This document shows positions 45,001 through 56,329 of a DNA stretch of 64,000 nucleotides, in pieces (within the stretch, counting starts at the first letter, position 1; the number at the start of each line of letters is the position of its first letter). Source of the stretch: Bursaphelenchus xylophilus (lineage: Eukaryota > Nematoda > Chromadorea > Rhabditida > Aphelenchoididae); the NCBI GenBank assembly GCA_904066235.2, contig CAJFCV020000002.1, forward strand, positions 6,386,001-6,450,000. Direction: 5' to 3'. Made by a program: the position numbers and the translations under genes. Below the pieces are notes generated by a model that saw only the letters and a program-made list of their open reading frames with translations, made no database searches and was not told the origin of the DNA.

Positions 45001-47918
45001 AGAATTTTAAGATGTTTCGATTTTCGAAAAATCCGGGGCTGGAATTGACGCTGGAAGGATTAAATTAGAAGTATGGAAAACTGCAAGAAGGGACAGTCCG
45101 ATGAGATCCTATGAATTTGGGTATGTGGTTGGCCAAGTTTTGGATCTTCCTTTCATGGAACTCGACTTTGAAATGCTCAAAGAACTCTCAAATTCTACAA
45201 ACCCGGACTGCAAGTAAGTATCTTTCTCGAGGGATCATAACTCGATGACGTAGACTGCTGCTTGTAGATATATGCATGAAAAGAGCACAATATGACATCC
45301 AGATACTGGAAAAGTTAGACATCTTTGTAAAAACGTCACAAATGGCCAGAGTTTACGGTATACAATTTATCGAAGTCTTAACTCGAGGTTCTCAATTCCG
45401 AGTTGAATCAATGTTATTGAGATTGGCGAGGAAAAGAGGAATGATTCCTCCTTCTGTTGGAGTTAAACAGCGATCATTGTAAGTCGTATGACGTGAAACT
45501 CTGAAGGTATCTTTAGAATGGGGTCTCCCGAAACGATTCCTTTAAATTTGGAGCCAGAATCTGGAATATACCGGGACCCAGTAGTCGTCCTCGACTTTCA
45601 AAGCCTTTATCCTTCGGTTTGCATAGCTTACAATTACTGTTTCACAACCTGTTTGGGGAAGATGAGTCGTCTTCTTAACGCTGATCTTGGTGATCAGATC
45701 AAATTAGGGGCTTTGAGCTACACATCTTTGACTTCTGATAAGCTAAAAGAGCTGATTGATAACGATAATATCCATATATCTCCTACTGGTGGAGTGTTCG
45801 TGAAGGCCAATGTACAGAAGAGTATGCTGGCAGAGATGCTGATGGAACTACTGGATACGCGAGTCATGGTCAAGGACTCGATGAAGAATTTCAAAGGAGA
45901 TGCGGTAAGAAATCACAAATTATAATCGTTTCTTCTAGCTTAAACGAAGGATGTTCGTTATACTGTAAGTTTTAGATTCTTCGTAGAACATTGGATGCGC
46001 AACAATTAGCGCTAAAGCTGGTGGCCAATGTTACCTATGGTTATACAGCAGCTAATTGGAGTGGTCGAATGCCTTGTGAAGAAGTGGCTGACGCAATTGT
46101 ATCGAAAGGAAGAGAGGCCTTGGAAGGTGTAATTCATATGGTCGACGGCAATGCAGAACGATACAAGCATGCGGAAGTTATTTATGGCGACACTGACAGT
46201 GTCTTTGTGCTATTTCGAGGTAAGTTCATTACAGGGTGACCAGAAAAATTGCATCTCATATCTTTATCTGGAAGACTGACTTTTCATGTATACTCCGCCG
46301 ATTTAATTTTTACCAGTCTGAAACTCGGAAACGTTGATATCTATGAACTCCGCGTCATCAAAAAGTTTGATCACCAGTTGATCCTATGTTGTACTGCCAA
46401 AATATCATAATTGTTGTACTAGTATAGCTGAACATCAGCCCGACGAAGGTTGGGTTGGTGTGTAAAAACCCTAGGGGTAAATGGACAAACCTTATTGTTT
46501 TTCGTTTTCGACCATGGGGAACATTTTTCATATAATTGACGCTTTGGTTGTAGGATGTAGCCTTCGACATGTCGAAAATGTACCAAAATAAAGGGGGTTG
46601 GTTACTGTAACAGCAATACCATTGTTTTTCTTGATTTTTTGTAACGTTGATCACAGTTTGGAGGCATGTGGGTCATATTATGGACAGGAAAAATACTTTA
46701 ACAACGAAAAAGTTTAAATATTCCAGTTTCTTTCACGTTCTGGATTAATTTGGGACGCGACATTTTCGCGTCAAAGCCCATGAAAAAAGTTGAATTTTTT
46801 TCTGGCCACCCTGTAATTTAATTGACCGTCTTTTGTTGAATTAGGGTGCTCTCGAAATGAGGCTTTCAAGTTGGGAAGGTTGATCGCAGAAGATGTCACC
46901 AAAATGAATCCAAATCCGATGAAATTGAAATTTGAGAAGGTTATGCAACCATGTATATTGGTCACTAAAAAAAGATATGTTGGGAGGTCGTATGAGAAGG
47001 AAGAAGATGCCGGAGTCTTCGATGCCAAGGGAATCGAGACGGTCAGAAGGGATGGATCGTTATTCGTGTCGCAGGTATGAATAACTGCTGATTGAAGTTG
47101 GTTCAGATGCTTGAGAAATGTTTGAATATTCTCTTCGATTTTGGACAAACAGCTGTGATACGATATCTTCAAAGTAAATTGGCGAATCCAGAAAGTTTCC
47201 CTCTTTCGTCCTTTATAATCAACGCTGAATATCGAGGGGAGTATGCAGAGAAGGCACAAGTACCGGCGAAGAAATTGGCGATGTGAGAACTTGTTTTATC
47301 TTACGACTTTGCTTTCAGGCAAAGGAAGGAGATGTGCGAAAGATTCGAGCCAATCCGAGGAGAGCGTCTTCCATTTGTCATCATCCGGCCTGAACCCCAT
47401 TCCAAAACCAAGATGATTGATTGTGTCGTTGGATGGGAGGAGTTTCTTAAAGATTCCTGTTTACAATTACATTATAATTATTACATGGGGAAACAGCTAA
47501 TGTCAGCCTTGACTCGATTCTTTGATCTTACACCATATGGATTACGGTATCATTCATTGTATTTTGATATCTGTCAAAGGTAAACAGATAAAAAGAGTTG
47601 CAGTAAGACTACTGCTTAATCCGTTACAGCTGTGGAAAAAGCACTAACGACAGTGAGTTCTGTGAGGATTGTAGTGAGGATGACAATGTGGATCAAATCA
47701 GATTGGCCAAATACTTTGTCCTTCAAAGGCGGCTCTTAAGGACTTATAGATCCTGTAAAAACTGTATTAAGATGGATTCTGTGGACATTGATGTTCGGAA
47801 TTTAAAGTGCTTCAACTTTAATTGCAATATCAACAACACCAGACTCAAGCTGGAGAGGAATCTCGAAAACGGTGACGAGGTCGACTTCAGATCGGATCGG
47901 CTTCTTACCAAAATATAA
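42098..47918 (+). CDS. rev-3: DNA polymerase zeta catalytic subunit REV3
   Basis: Family B polymerase that extends past lesions in translesion synthesis, with REV7 and REV1. Start MLSEYRICNVSCDYYLS follows TTTGCAG by 4 nt. The N-terminal domain includes LPVIRVFGIDKNG, KCCAHIHG, MYGYYDNKDYFIRISLRNP and SHIPFILQFFIEYSIFGMGQ. The exonuclease-like region (FDPDILVGYDLHRESW) lacks the usual DIE motif, as in other REV3 proteins. Polymerase motif A DFQSLYPS is at 45593-45616, motif B LKLVANVTYGYTAANWSG near 46000-46060, motif C YGDTDS at 46183-46200. The C-terminus has two cysteine clusters (CGKSTNDSEFCEDC; then CKNC and CFNFNC), the second being the iron-sulphur/accessory-subunit binding site in the family. 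Stop 47916-47918. Two introns are enlarged by transposons (about 43981-44863 and 46221-46844). Shorter than human REV3L, which has a long insert. Confidence 0.92.
44003..44831. mobile_element. TTCCGGAA inverted-repeat element in a REV3 intron
   Basis: The left end carries GACATTTCCGAAATGCGGAAT, then ACACTTCCGGAACCGGAGAA. The right end mirrors it (TTCCCGGTTCAGGAAGTGTA and ATTCCGGAAATGTC). TIRs are about 60-75 bp. Another, smaller element (44334-44633) is nested near its middle. No coding sequence. A single related end lies at 18846-18905. Confidence 0.65.
44334..44633. mobile_element. 300-bp MITE with 8-bp TSD (hAT-like)
   Basis: Termini GGGGCTAAGGTAGTACAACC and the inverted GGGGCTTTGGTAGTTCAGCC form 26-bp TIRs. 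An exact 8-bp direct duplication AGAGAATC flanks it at 44326-44333 and 44634-44641. Eight-bp target duplications are typical of hAT elements; the assignment is inference. It lies inside the older TTCCGGAA element in the REV3 intron. Confidence 0.7.
46232..46813. mobile_element. Tc1/mariner-type MITE in a REV3 intron, TSD TA
   Basis: Termini CAGGGTGACCAGAAAAATT and the inverted CTGGCCACCCTG, flanked by TA at 46230-46231 and 46814-46815. It starts 12 nt after the donor GTAAGT of the intron 46221-46844 and ends about 30 nt before the acceptor, so it makes up nearly the whole intron. Its interior (about 46425-46690) is a diverged piece of the Argonaute-intron palindrome family. Confidence 0.65.
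46425..46690. repeat. Third, diverged copy of the palindrome family
   Basis: Blocks in the same order as the left arm of 2349-4785: TAGCTGAACATCAGC, GTGTAAAAACC, GACCATGGGGAACATTTTTCA, TAATTGAC, TTGTAGGATGTAGCCTTCGAC. A jump to the central spacer follows: GGTTACTGTAACAG and GTAACGTTGATCACAGTTTGGAG. The internal tandem units are missing. Enclosed by the CAGGGTG element. Confidence 0.6.
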
Positions 47919-48100
47919 TATTATTTTTATAGCATTGCTGTTTATATTTAGTTATAAGGATTGTGAATTATGACCTCAATTAAAACAAGTTATTTCGTCT
48001 TTCCGTGACTGTTGACCTAAATCTATTTACTACGACGATAATTAGCTGATGTTGAGTGCCCCGAAGCAAACGAAATTATAAGGAGACTTAAGTACGCTCG

Positions 48101-48813
48101 ATGATGAGAAGAATTCTTTCTCTTGTGGCATTTCTCTTAATAGGAAAAACTTTGGTAAGGGGGTTGGTGGTATTATATAGTGTTAGTCTCTAGAAGACGA
48201 TATCGAATTAAATGATGACACTGCAACACCGAGCTGGGAAGAAAAGATGAGAACCCTGGATGAGAAATGGCAGATTCGTTTGGGGCAGCAAGTTGCGTAT
48301 CTTAGAGAAAGGATCGAAAAGTTGGAAACTACCGTAAGTAGTTCATCTCTTGCGTTACCATGTGACACTAGATGAATTCCCTAAATCATGTCATGGAATC
48401 TGATTGGAACCATTTCGGCGACCAAAAATTCAAATTTTTTGACCGAAATGTTGATTGGAACGAGGCTCAGGTAAAGCAAAATGAACAGCCATTTTATTTT
48501 TAGGTATTTTGTCGGCTGCATAATGCCCAGTTAATAAATGTGGACGATTCGCAAAAAAACAAAATAATTTCCGGTAGGGGTTAGCTGAATTTCCCTCTTC
48601 ATGATTACAGAATTCTTGACAAGAGCTGACCCAGCAATAACCGAAGTTTGGATTGATTTAAAGACACAAACTCAGATGGAAACAGATTCATACAAATATG
48701 ATAACTTCAGCGAGAAAGGACTTATCGAAGGGTGCACTGTCGTGGACATCAGAGGAAAGTGGAAGATCAGGCCATGCTCACGACAGAGACCTTTCATCTG
48801 TGAGAGAAAATAA
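48101..48813 (+). CDS. Secreted C-type lectin-like protein
   Basis: Single C-type lectin-like domain, predicted extracellular; ligand unknown. Exon 1 encodes the signal peptide MMRRILSLVAFLLIGKTL, joined in phase to SLEDDIELNDD. A helical stalk follows (RLGQQVAYLRERIEKLE). The lectin fold is visible as DWNEAQVFCRLHNAQLINVD, EVWIDLKTQ, and the C-terminal WKIRPCSRQRPFICERK with its final cysteine. Calcium-ligating EPN/QPD motifs are not seen, so sugar binding is doubtful. About 190 residues over five short exons, stop 48811-48813. It lies 183 bp downstream of REV3 on the same strand. Confidence 0.78.
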
Positions 48814-48968
48814 ATACCATGCGTTATTAAAGGCGTTTATCAATCGAACAAGTATTTAGAGAAATGAACAAAGCTGAAAAAAAAACAACGGCGCCAAACG
48901 AACGAGATTGCTTCGGATTGTATCAATTAGCATCAGATCAAAAAAGCATCGGAACAGCGTCAACAAGA

Positions 48969-51036
48969 TTAACAAGGTCTGTTGTCCGGTTTGCGGGGTC
49001 GAGGGGCGCATTTTATGATGTCATCCACACGAATAATCTGTAAAATTGAGTATAACCAACATTATTGGCTTGTGACTTACTTGTTCTGCCGCTTCAGCGG
49101 CCGACGTCAGCATGCACAATTTGACATTATAACTCTCCAACACTCCTTTCGCGGTGACATCAGCGATTCTGCCAGTTTCGATGTCGATTCCAAACTGATG
49201 GTTTCCATTGGCATGCTCAGCTCTGAGCTTGGATGTGATCTCGGCACTATCAAATCCCGCATTATCACAGATGATAGTTGGAAGTTGCTGGAGAGCTCGA
49301 GCAAATGCTTCAACGGCCAAAGATTCCTTTCCCGCGATCTTCTGTGCTTCTAAAAGAACAGCAGAAGCCATTAAAGTCTCGGCAGCACCAGCACCGGTCA
49401 CCGTTCTTGCTTCTCGAACATGGGTAAGAAGCACACAAAGAGCGTCGTGGAGAGAGCGCTCGGCTTCATCAAGGATCTGGTTTGTGGCTCCTCGCAAAAC
49501 AACAGTACACGCTTCACCCAAAGGAACTCCAGAGAAACGGAGCAAGGAGTCTTCTCCGATGGTGATTTGCTCAATCAGGTCACATTTCCCGATTTTCACC
49601 TTCTCTGGGTTGTCGAACGTTGAAACAATTTCGCCGCCTATAATTATAATGCTTTTTGAGCTTACAGGGGAAGGAATCCAGTGCGACGCTCAGATTTTGA
49701 TGAAACTTGACATAAATTTAGAAAAGTTTTTTCTAATACATATGCGCTTTGCAGAAACGGCCAAGATTTTTAGATCGAAAGTCGGCAAACATGTGACGCT
49801 TTTTGTAGGCATGCAAAGCCTAAAACTTTCAGGAATTGATGAGGTCTATGCCTGACGTGTGTGCAGAGTTAATCTGAGCATCGCACTAGAAAGCCTTCTA
49901 GTGTGTATACTGACTGAATAACGAAAGAAATTAATCCTCACCCAAAACCAAGGCCAATCTTTCGATACCTTCGAAGTCAGCATGCTCGATGGCCATAATC
50001 TTTTCATCAGCAAACAATTGTTCAGGATAGTTATAAATGAGTTGTCGGTTCACAAACACGTTAATATCATGGGCACAGATCTTTTTAACCTACAATGTTT
50101 TTATAAACCTCCAATTTCGCTGAGAAAAAATGTATTTGAAATAAAAGCTACCTTTTGCTTCATCTTTTCACGCTCAGCAGCTTCGATTTCAGCCACCTTT
50201 GCAACAGAGTCGACACGAACTCTGCTTCCGAAGACCTTGATCTTGTCCGTGTCCATAGGTGTATTGGCCAGAAGAATCTTGGCGTTTTCGACCCTCTGTG
50301 GCTGATACATTCCTGGCTTCTTTTCCAACAAAAATCCATCGTCGAGATAAGAATCTTCCATAGACCCTCCAAGCTTTTTGATGACTTGAATGGAATCGAG
50401 ATTGGCCTTTCCCTTAAGTCTAAGAATGGCATCGACCGCCAGCTGAGAGAAATGCTCAGAATGCTGAGACAAGATCTTGGAGCCAAGCGTTGTTCTTGCA
50501 ATCTTCAAAAGGTCGTCACGGATATGCTCACCAGACGCAGTGGAAGCTTTGAAAAGAGCATCTTGCGCAATAATTAGAGCCTTCCGATATCCAGAAGCAA
50601 TAACTTGAGGATGGATTCTCATATTGACCAGCTTCTCTGCTTCTTTCAACAATTCAGCAGCAAAGACTGCAACAGAAGTAGTTCCATCACCAACTTCCTT
50701 ATCTTGAGTCAGAGAGATATCTGCAAAACATCTATTAAAACTTTGTGAAACATACCAACCAGAACTTTGGCTGCAGGATTGTCTACCCCAATTGACCTAA
50801 GAATGGTTGCCCCATCGTTGGTCACTTGAATACTTTGATTATGAGCGTCACCACTGACCAATATTTTGTCCTAAGATCTTAATACCAGTCAAGAATACAA
50901 AACATACCATTCCTTTGGGACCTAATGTAGACTTCACCAAATCCCCAATGGCAATTGCTCCAACAAATAACGAAAGACGAGCATTCTCACCGCGTTCTTG
51001 AACTGCATTCTCCTTCAAAATCCGTACCGGTAACAT
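48969..51036 (-). CDS. cct-2: T-complex chaperonin subunit beta (CCT2)
   Basis: Subunit of the cytosolic CCT/TRiC ring that folds actin and tubulin. The start [20 protein letters not shown] is at 51036, a few bases behind AAATTCCAG. Conserved text: [40 protein letters not shown], the ATP-binding EVGDGTTSV near 50685, [46 protein letters not shown] and the C-terminal [20 protein letters not shown] before the stop at 48969-48971. Close to C. elegans CCT-2 by eye. Five or six introns; one of about 300 nt (about 49638-49938). Divergent from mitofusin. Confidence 0.96.
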
Positions 51037-51722
51037 CTCTAAACCTGGAATTTAATGATTTCACTCACGAATTTATAACGTTTATCTATTAGATTGCGTC
51101 AAAGCAAGAAAAGAAAGGTTTCCTAGAAAACAACATTCCATTCATCCAAATGATCCATTTTGCCCTCACAGAATTGGACGAATTTTCTCGGACATTTCTC
51201 GATTGGCATTCCGTTCATACGAGCTTTGTTTCCGTGTCGGGACTAAATTTATTCAATTTTTCTCGTATAACTTGGTTCCGCAATTTGCGCGCCCTTTTCT
51301 TTTCCGAAGATTTTTGCGAAAAAGGGTTCTTTGGTTGAAACCGCCGTGGTATATAATTCACATGTAGCGTGTACCAGCTTTTACAAGATTGACCAGTAAT
51401 CTTGATTTTACTGATAGGATTATTACGCACGATTACTAATTTTTAAAGTTTAAATTTACTTGATATTTTTTTATAGACCTTCGTCACATTTTTGTTTATT
51501 TAACGTAAAAGTTCTTTAAACTTAGTTTTAATTTGACACCATTTCGAAAAGTTGACGTGATATCTGTTTCTTTAATTTATTTAGGGCGAACACTTTAACA
51601 GCTGTCTTAATTGTTTTAGAAAACAAAACAGTTGGGTTGGGGTCTGGTCTCACGTCGAAGGTCGGGTTTCGCCCGTTCATCTTTTCAAAATTACAAACCC
51701 GTCGGTTCAGGAGCATCCGGCG
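51037..51722. promoter_or_regulatory. Divergent intergenic region CCT2 / mitofusin
   Basis: Contains the 5' regions of both genes. AT-rich, with no further gene or repeat recognised. A plus-strand open frame near 51150-51338 has no support. Confidence 0.4.
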
Positions 51723-54413
51723 ATGTCGGCCCATATTGCTCATTTAAATGGCGATCGGTCAGGTGAGATTTCCGGTAAAAGTATCACTCGTTTAGGTATC
51801 CTGCGGAGAAAGACTGCTAATGAGCCGCTGGAACGTTTTACAGAAGCCAAGAAAGCGATGGGAGAGATTTACAAGGACTTGGACGAATTTATCAATGATC
51901 TTTACGATGCTTACCAAAGTAATTTCGCGTAAAACTATACAGAAGTTTTTAGATCTACGGGAAACCGTCAAAATCGGAGACGACAAGATTGGTGAAGTGC
52001 AACGAAACAAAGACTCGATTAAAGTTATCAAGGATATGTTTTCCAGAGACAAAATGAAGGTGGTCTTCTTCGGCCGGTAAGAAAGTAAATACAATTAAAA
52101 TCTTTAATATTTGTAGGACGAGTAACGGAAAGAGCACAGTAATTAATGCCATGTTGCATTCGAAAGTCTTGCCTCAAGGAATGGGTCATACGACTTGTTG
52201 CTTCCTTCAAGTGGAAGGCGGATCAGAGAATGATAAGCATTTCAAGGTCGAAAATAATGAGGAGAAGATACCTATTGAAGAACTGGATAGTGTTGGACAT
52301 GCCCTGAGCTCTGGAAACTCAAAGTTGAAAGCTATGGGACAGGATTCATTACTCCGCATATTTTACCCTAAAGCTGGCTCTAAACTTTTGCAAAATGACG
52401 TTGTTATTGTCGACAGGTAATGACTTAAATTTCTATTTTTATTGAAACCTATTTAAGTCCTGGTGTTGATCTTTCACCTGAATTCGATAGCTGGATTGAC
52501 AAGCACTGCATCGATGCAGATGTGTTTGTTCTGGTCTGCAATGCAGAGTCTACTTTGACCCAAGCTGTAAGTAAACTGTATGTACTGCTCTAAGTTCTTT
52601 TAGGAGAAAAGCTTCTTTCATCGAGTGAGCAGTAAATTGTCACGCCCAAATGTATTTATTCTAAATAATCGATGGGATGCCTCTGCGTCTGAGCCCGAGA
52701 AACACAGGGAAATGGTCAGAGCTCAACATCGAACTCGGTTTGTTCAATTTCTGGTTGATGAGTTGAAGACTTGTTCCAAGGATGAGGTGGAATCTCGATA
52801 CTTCTTTATCTCCGCTAAAGAGGTTTTAGAAAATCGTTTGAAGGCCAAAGGAGAGCAAGAATATTGTAAGGTAACCTTAGATTTATGTTTTATGAATTAG
52901 GTTATCAACAAGAAGGATTTCAACGAAGGGCCATGGAATTCAACGAGTTTGAGAACAGCTTCGAACAGATTATTTCCAAATCAGCCATCAAGACCAAGTT
53001 TGAGAATCATGACAGAAGAGCACGCGAGATTATTCAAGGACTCGCCCATAACATCGACACTGTGAAGACGGCCTCGATCCACGAAAGGTTGGAGATTGTT
53101 TTTGATTTTTGATTTACGTTACTGCTTTAGACAGAATCTGGCACTGAAGGTTGAATTAAAAAGAAGTGAATTTAACAAATGTCGGGAAAACTTTGCCGCG
53201 TTTGAGAAAAAATATTACGAACAACAACAAAACATTAGAGCTGAGGTCCATCTGAAAGTTTCTGCAGATTTTACGGAAGAAATTACTCGTTTGGAGTCAG
53301 TTATCGACAGATTCAACGACCATTTTGTTGATACTCCGGAAGAGATTCAATTGTATAAACAGAAATTGGCAGCATTTGTGGAGAAAGAGGTCCGAACAAA
53401 CCTAGAAGATAAATGCAGCGGAGGCCTCATGAGCAGAATCTGGACACTTGAGAACGATCTTCACAGTAAGTATTGTTTGAAATTAATTTAATTCTTCCTT
53501 AGAACATGTCTCCGAGATTCTTGGTGAAGAATATGCCCCGAAATTGAACGAAATGTGGAAATATCGTCAGCCATTTAAGTTCACCATTGCGTTGAACTGT
53601 GCGGATCTTCTGTCTGACTTTCAAGAAGATCTGGAATTCCATTTCAGTCTTGGCCCTGAGGCAATAATCAGAAGAGCGGTCGCTTTCTTCTCCGGCAGAC
53701 CCATTACGGCTCTTGGTCGAGATTATCTGACTGGTGGTGGGGTAAGTTGGTCCCATTTTTTAGTTATTTTACTTTAGCACCAACTTCATCCTCGTGCTAA
53801 AGCGAACCCCAATAGCTATCAATCGTTGAACGATCAATTTATGGTGGATGTAATCAGAAACTCCGCTTCTTATTTAGCAAATGGAAGCATTGGAATTGTT
53901 TTAGTGTCTACCCTTATTTACAAAAGCGTAGGATGGAAAGCAATTGGGTCTGGTCTTGCCCTTTACGGTGGACTTTATGCCATCGAGAGATTGCGATGGA
54001 ATTCTGCGGCCAAAGAACAGCATTTAAAGGATCAAATCAGAGCCCATCTGAGCGCGGGAATGAAGCAGATGGGCGGAATTCACACAACTCAATGTGAAAA
54101 TCAGGTTTCCCAGTAAGATTTAATTTTTTATGTCGTTGATACCTAAAATTGTTTGATTTATAACTGGAATCTTTAGAGAACTAAATGAAGTTCATCATGG
54201 TCTGAAGATAACGGTAGGAGGAGTCCATAAGGAGATGAAAGATTGTTGTGATACACTCACTAATAGAATCGGTATTGTCGATGAAGTTGTGAAGCATCTG
54301 AGCTCGTTAAAGTAAGTTAATCTTTTTGGTTCACTTATATTTGTAGGGGAAAGACAAATTTCCTGCTGAGTTCCATTGACGGCTTCGCAACTAAATTCCT
54401 CGCCTCAGAGTAG
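51723..54413 (+). CDS. fzo-1: Mitofusin (outer mitochondrial membrane fusion GTPase)
   Basis: Dynamin-like GTPase that tethers and fuses outer mitochondrial membranes. Start [20 protein letters not shown] at 51723. Helical bundle, then the P-loop GRTSNGKST at about residues 106-114. Further GTPase text: G2 region [14 protein letters not shown]3 [21 protein letters not shown]4-like ILNNRWDAS. The C-terminal half has coiled coil ([20 protein letters not shown]) and then the mitofusin membrane region: [51 protein letters not shown]. It ends with heptad region 2 ([20 protein letters not shown]), stop 54411-54413. Short introns; the first, at about 51921-51954, is 34 nt. Confidence 0.95.
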
Positions 54414-54572
54414 AATCCCGACTTATATTGTACAATAGGTCAAGAGAAATAAACTTATATTGTTTAGACCTTTATATTGCGAAGCTTTGTTCGACTAGTT
54501 CTGTTAACGTATATTATGGGATTACCAATTCATAAAAGAGACGTACTCATGTATTTATACATTAAACATAAA

Positions 54573-55958
54573 TTAGGTCTTTACAAGGATTTCCTTAGCA
54601 TTTTCATGGAGAACTCCTTCCATTGCGTCAACTTCTTTGCGCCATTCTGAGATTCTCTCCGCCATCGAATCGATCTGTTGATGAGACAACACGCGAGGCT
54701 GAACCCACGTGATGTTAACAATACTCTGCACTTGATCAATCGAACCTCTAACCAATCCTTTGGAGAGAGCCTTCATAACAAGGAACTCAACTTTATTCAA
54801 ATCGACATGGGCTTTGTTGGAAATCTCAGTGAAAGTAATGTATCTTTCTTTAGACGGGCGAGCCAAAGCAATCTAAAATATTATTTCCACAGTAAGTAAA
54901 ATTCAGCCCCTCTAAAATGCGTTCAAAAAAACCTACCTCCATCAAACAAAGGAGACGGATCTTTCCTTCGAGAAGTTCTTTATGGACCACAATGTCAGGC
55001 CATTGTTTCCATTGGGCCTCATAACCTCTGAACTTGTCAAGGTCTCCGGAGTTAAAAGCAAACAGAAGTTGGACAAGCCATGCTTCAGAAGTGCCATCCA
55101 ACGATTTCAAAACTGGATGCGCCAACTAAAAGAAATATTCACACCTAATGACTTATGACTCACAAGTTCACCGAAATTGTAAATATTTTCACCAAGAAGA
55201 GCCGCGAATCCAAGCAGAACGGCCTGCATCCTCTTCTCCTCTTCCGAAAGCTTGTTCAGATCTTCACAACCGAGATAACGAAGAGCTTCTCTGTAGTATA
55301 ACGCATGATTTCCAACTTCACGAAGGTACAACGAGGACACTTTGTAAAAAGTAGCGTGAACCGGAGTAACACCAACTAGTTCATCGAGTCGCTTCTGAGT
55401 TTCTTCAACCATGACCTGAGCAATACACATGCTAATTTAAGATTGCCAACCTACTCTTATTTCTGCAATATTCGTACATTTTCCACTGGGTTTATTATTA
55501 AGCTGAAGTTCAATCTCGGCGCTTTCTGCACGAACCAAAGCTTGTTTATCTTTAGCGACGGTGCTCGCCTTCTTGATGTTATTGATGAACTTGAAGGACT
55601 CTTCAACGTCTAAACACAAATAGAATAAAATAATTAAGGTTACCTTTGTTAAATATGAATTTTGCGATTGGCACCGCGATCTCAACCAACTGCAGAGCGT
55701 TTATTCTTAGCTCAAACTCATGAATGAAGTTGTCATAAAACTCCTTCAGATCAACTTCGGAAACGAACGTCGGATTGGCTACACATTTCTTAACATCCAA
55801 CGTCAACTGATGCCACAATCTAAGCGAAATGTTCAACAGTTACATTATACTTACTTTTTAGTGTACGCTTTTTCCAAATTCTGAAATACTTCAGCAATTT
55901 CTGGAGATTTTGCCGAATTCTTCTTTTGACTCAGATAATTCTCCACTCTCTCGGCCAT
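54573..55958 (-). CDS. rpn-9: 26S proteasome regulatory subunit RPN9 (PSMD13)
   Basis: PCI-domain lid subunit of the 19S regulatory particle. Start MAERVENYLSQKKNSAKSPE at 55958. Conserved text: KKLWHQLTLDVKKC, VHATFYKVSSLYLREVGNHA, YYREALRYLGC, LGENIYNFGELLAHPVLKSL, WLVQLLFAFNSGDLDKF, then the PCI winged helix RYITFTEISNKAHVDLNKVE, GLVRGSIDQ and WVQPRVLSHQQI, stop 54573. Length about 385 residues, normal for the family. Five or so introns of 36-60 nt. Convergent with mitofusin, divergent from haspin. Confidence 0.95.
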
Positions 55959-56329
55959 CTTGGATTAGACTTTAGATCTAAATTATACCTTTTCGACCAG
56001 CACAAAAATGGATGATAAAATTCTAAAACATTTTTGAGAAATAATTATTTTCGTGTCGGGACGCGACGGTCCTCTTGATGTTCAGGGTTCCGCTGAAAAA
56101 TAATTCAAAAATGTCAAAATTCGATATTTTACGCATGAAAAAACATTTTAGGGAAATTTAGATGACCAGGATCGCAAGATGCCGAGATATCTCCCCATCA
56201 TCTTGAATCTGAGATATCTCGCCACCTTGGTATCCTGGGCATAGGGGCTGCATGGAAATCAGGCGCTCTTCCTTCTCTGAAATTCAAAGCGCCCAATTTC
56301 CATACTGCCGACATATGATATAGTGTAAA
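55959..56329. promoter_or_regulatory. Divergent intergenic region RPN9 / haspin
   Basis: About 370 bp shared 5' region. The near-repeat CCGAGATATCTCCCC and CTGAGATATCTCGCC near 56190-56222 are two copies of a GAGATATCTC palindrome 25 nt apart, possibly regulatory. No gene seen. Confidence 0.35.

Noticed and set aside
49208..49855. 215-residue plus-strand frame
   Set aside because: Antisense shadow of the CCT2 exons and an intron; the minus strand shows unmistakable chaperonin sequence.
51921..51944. A 24-nt intron in mitofusin ending at TATACAG
   Set aside because: It breaks the reading phase; the acceptor TTTTTAG 10 nt further gives a 34-nt intron and keeps the frame.
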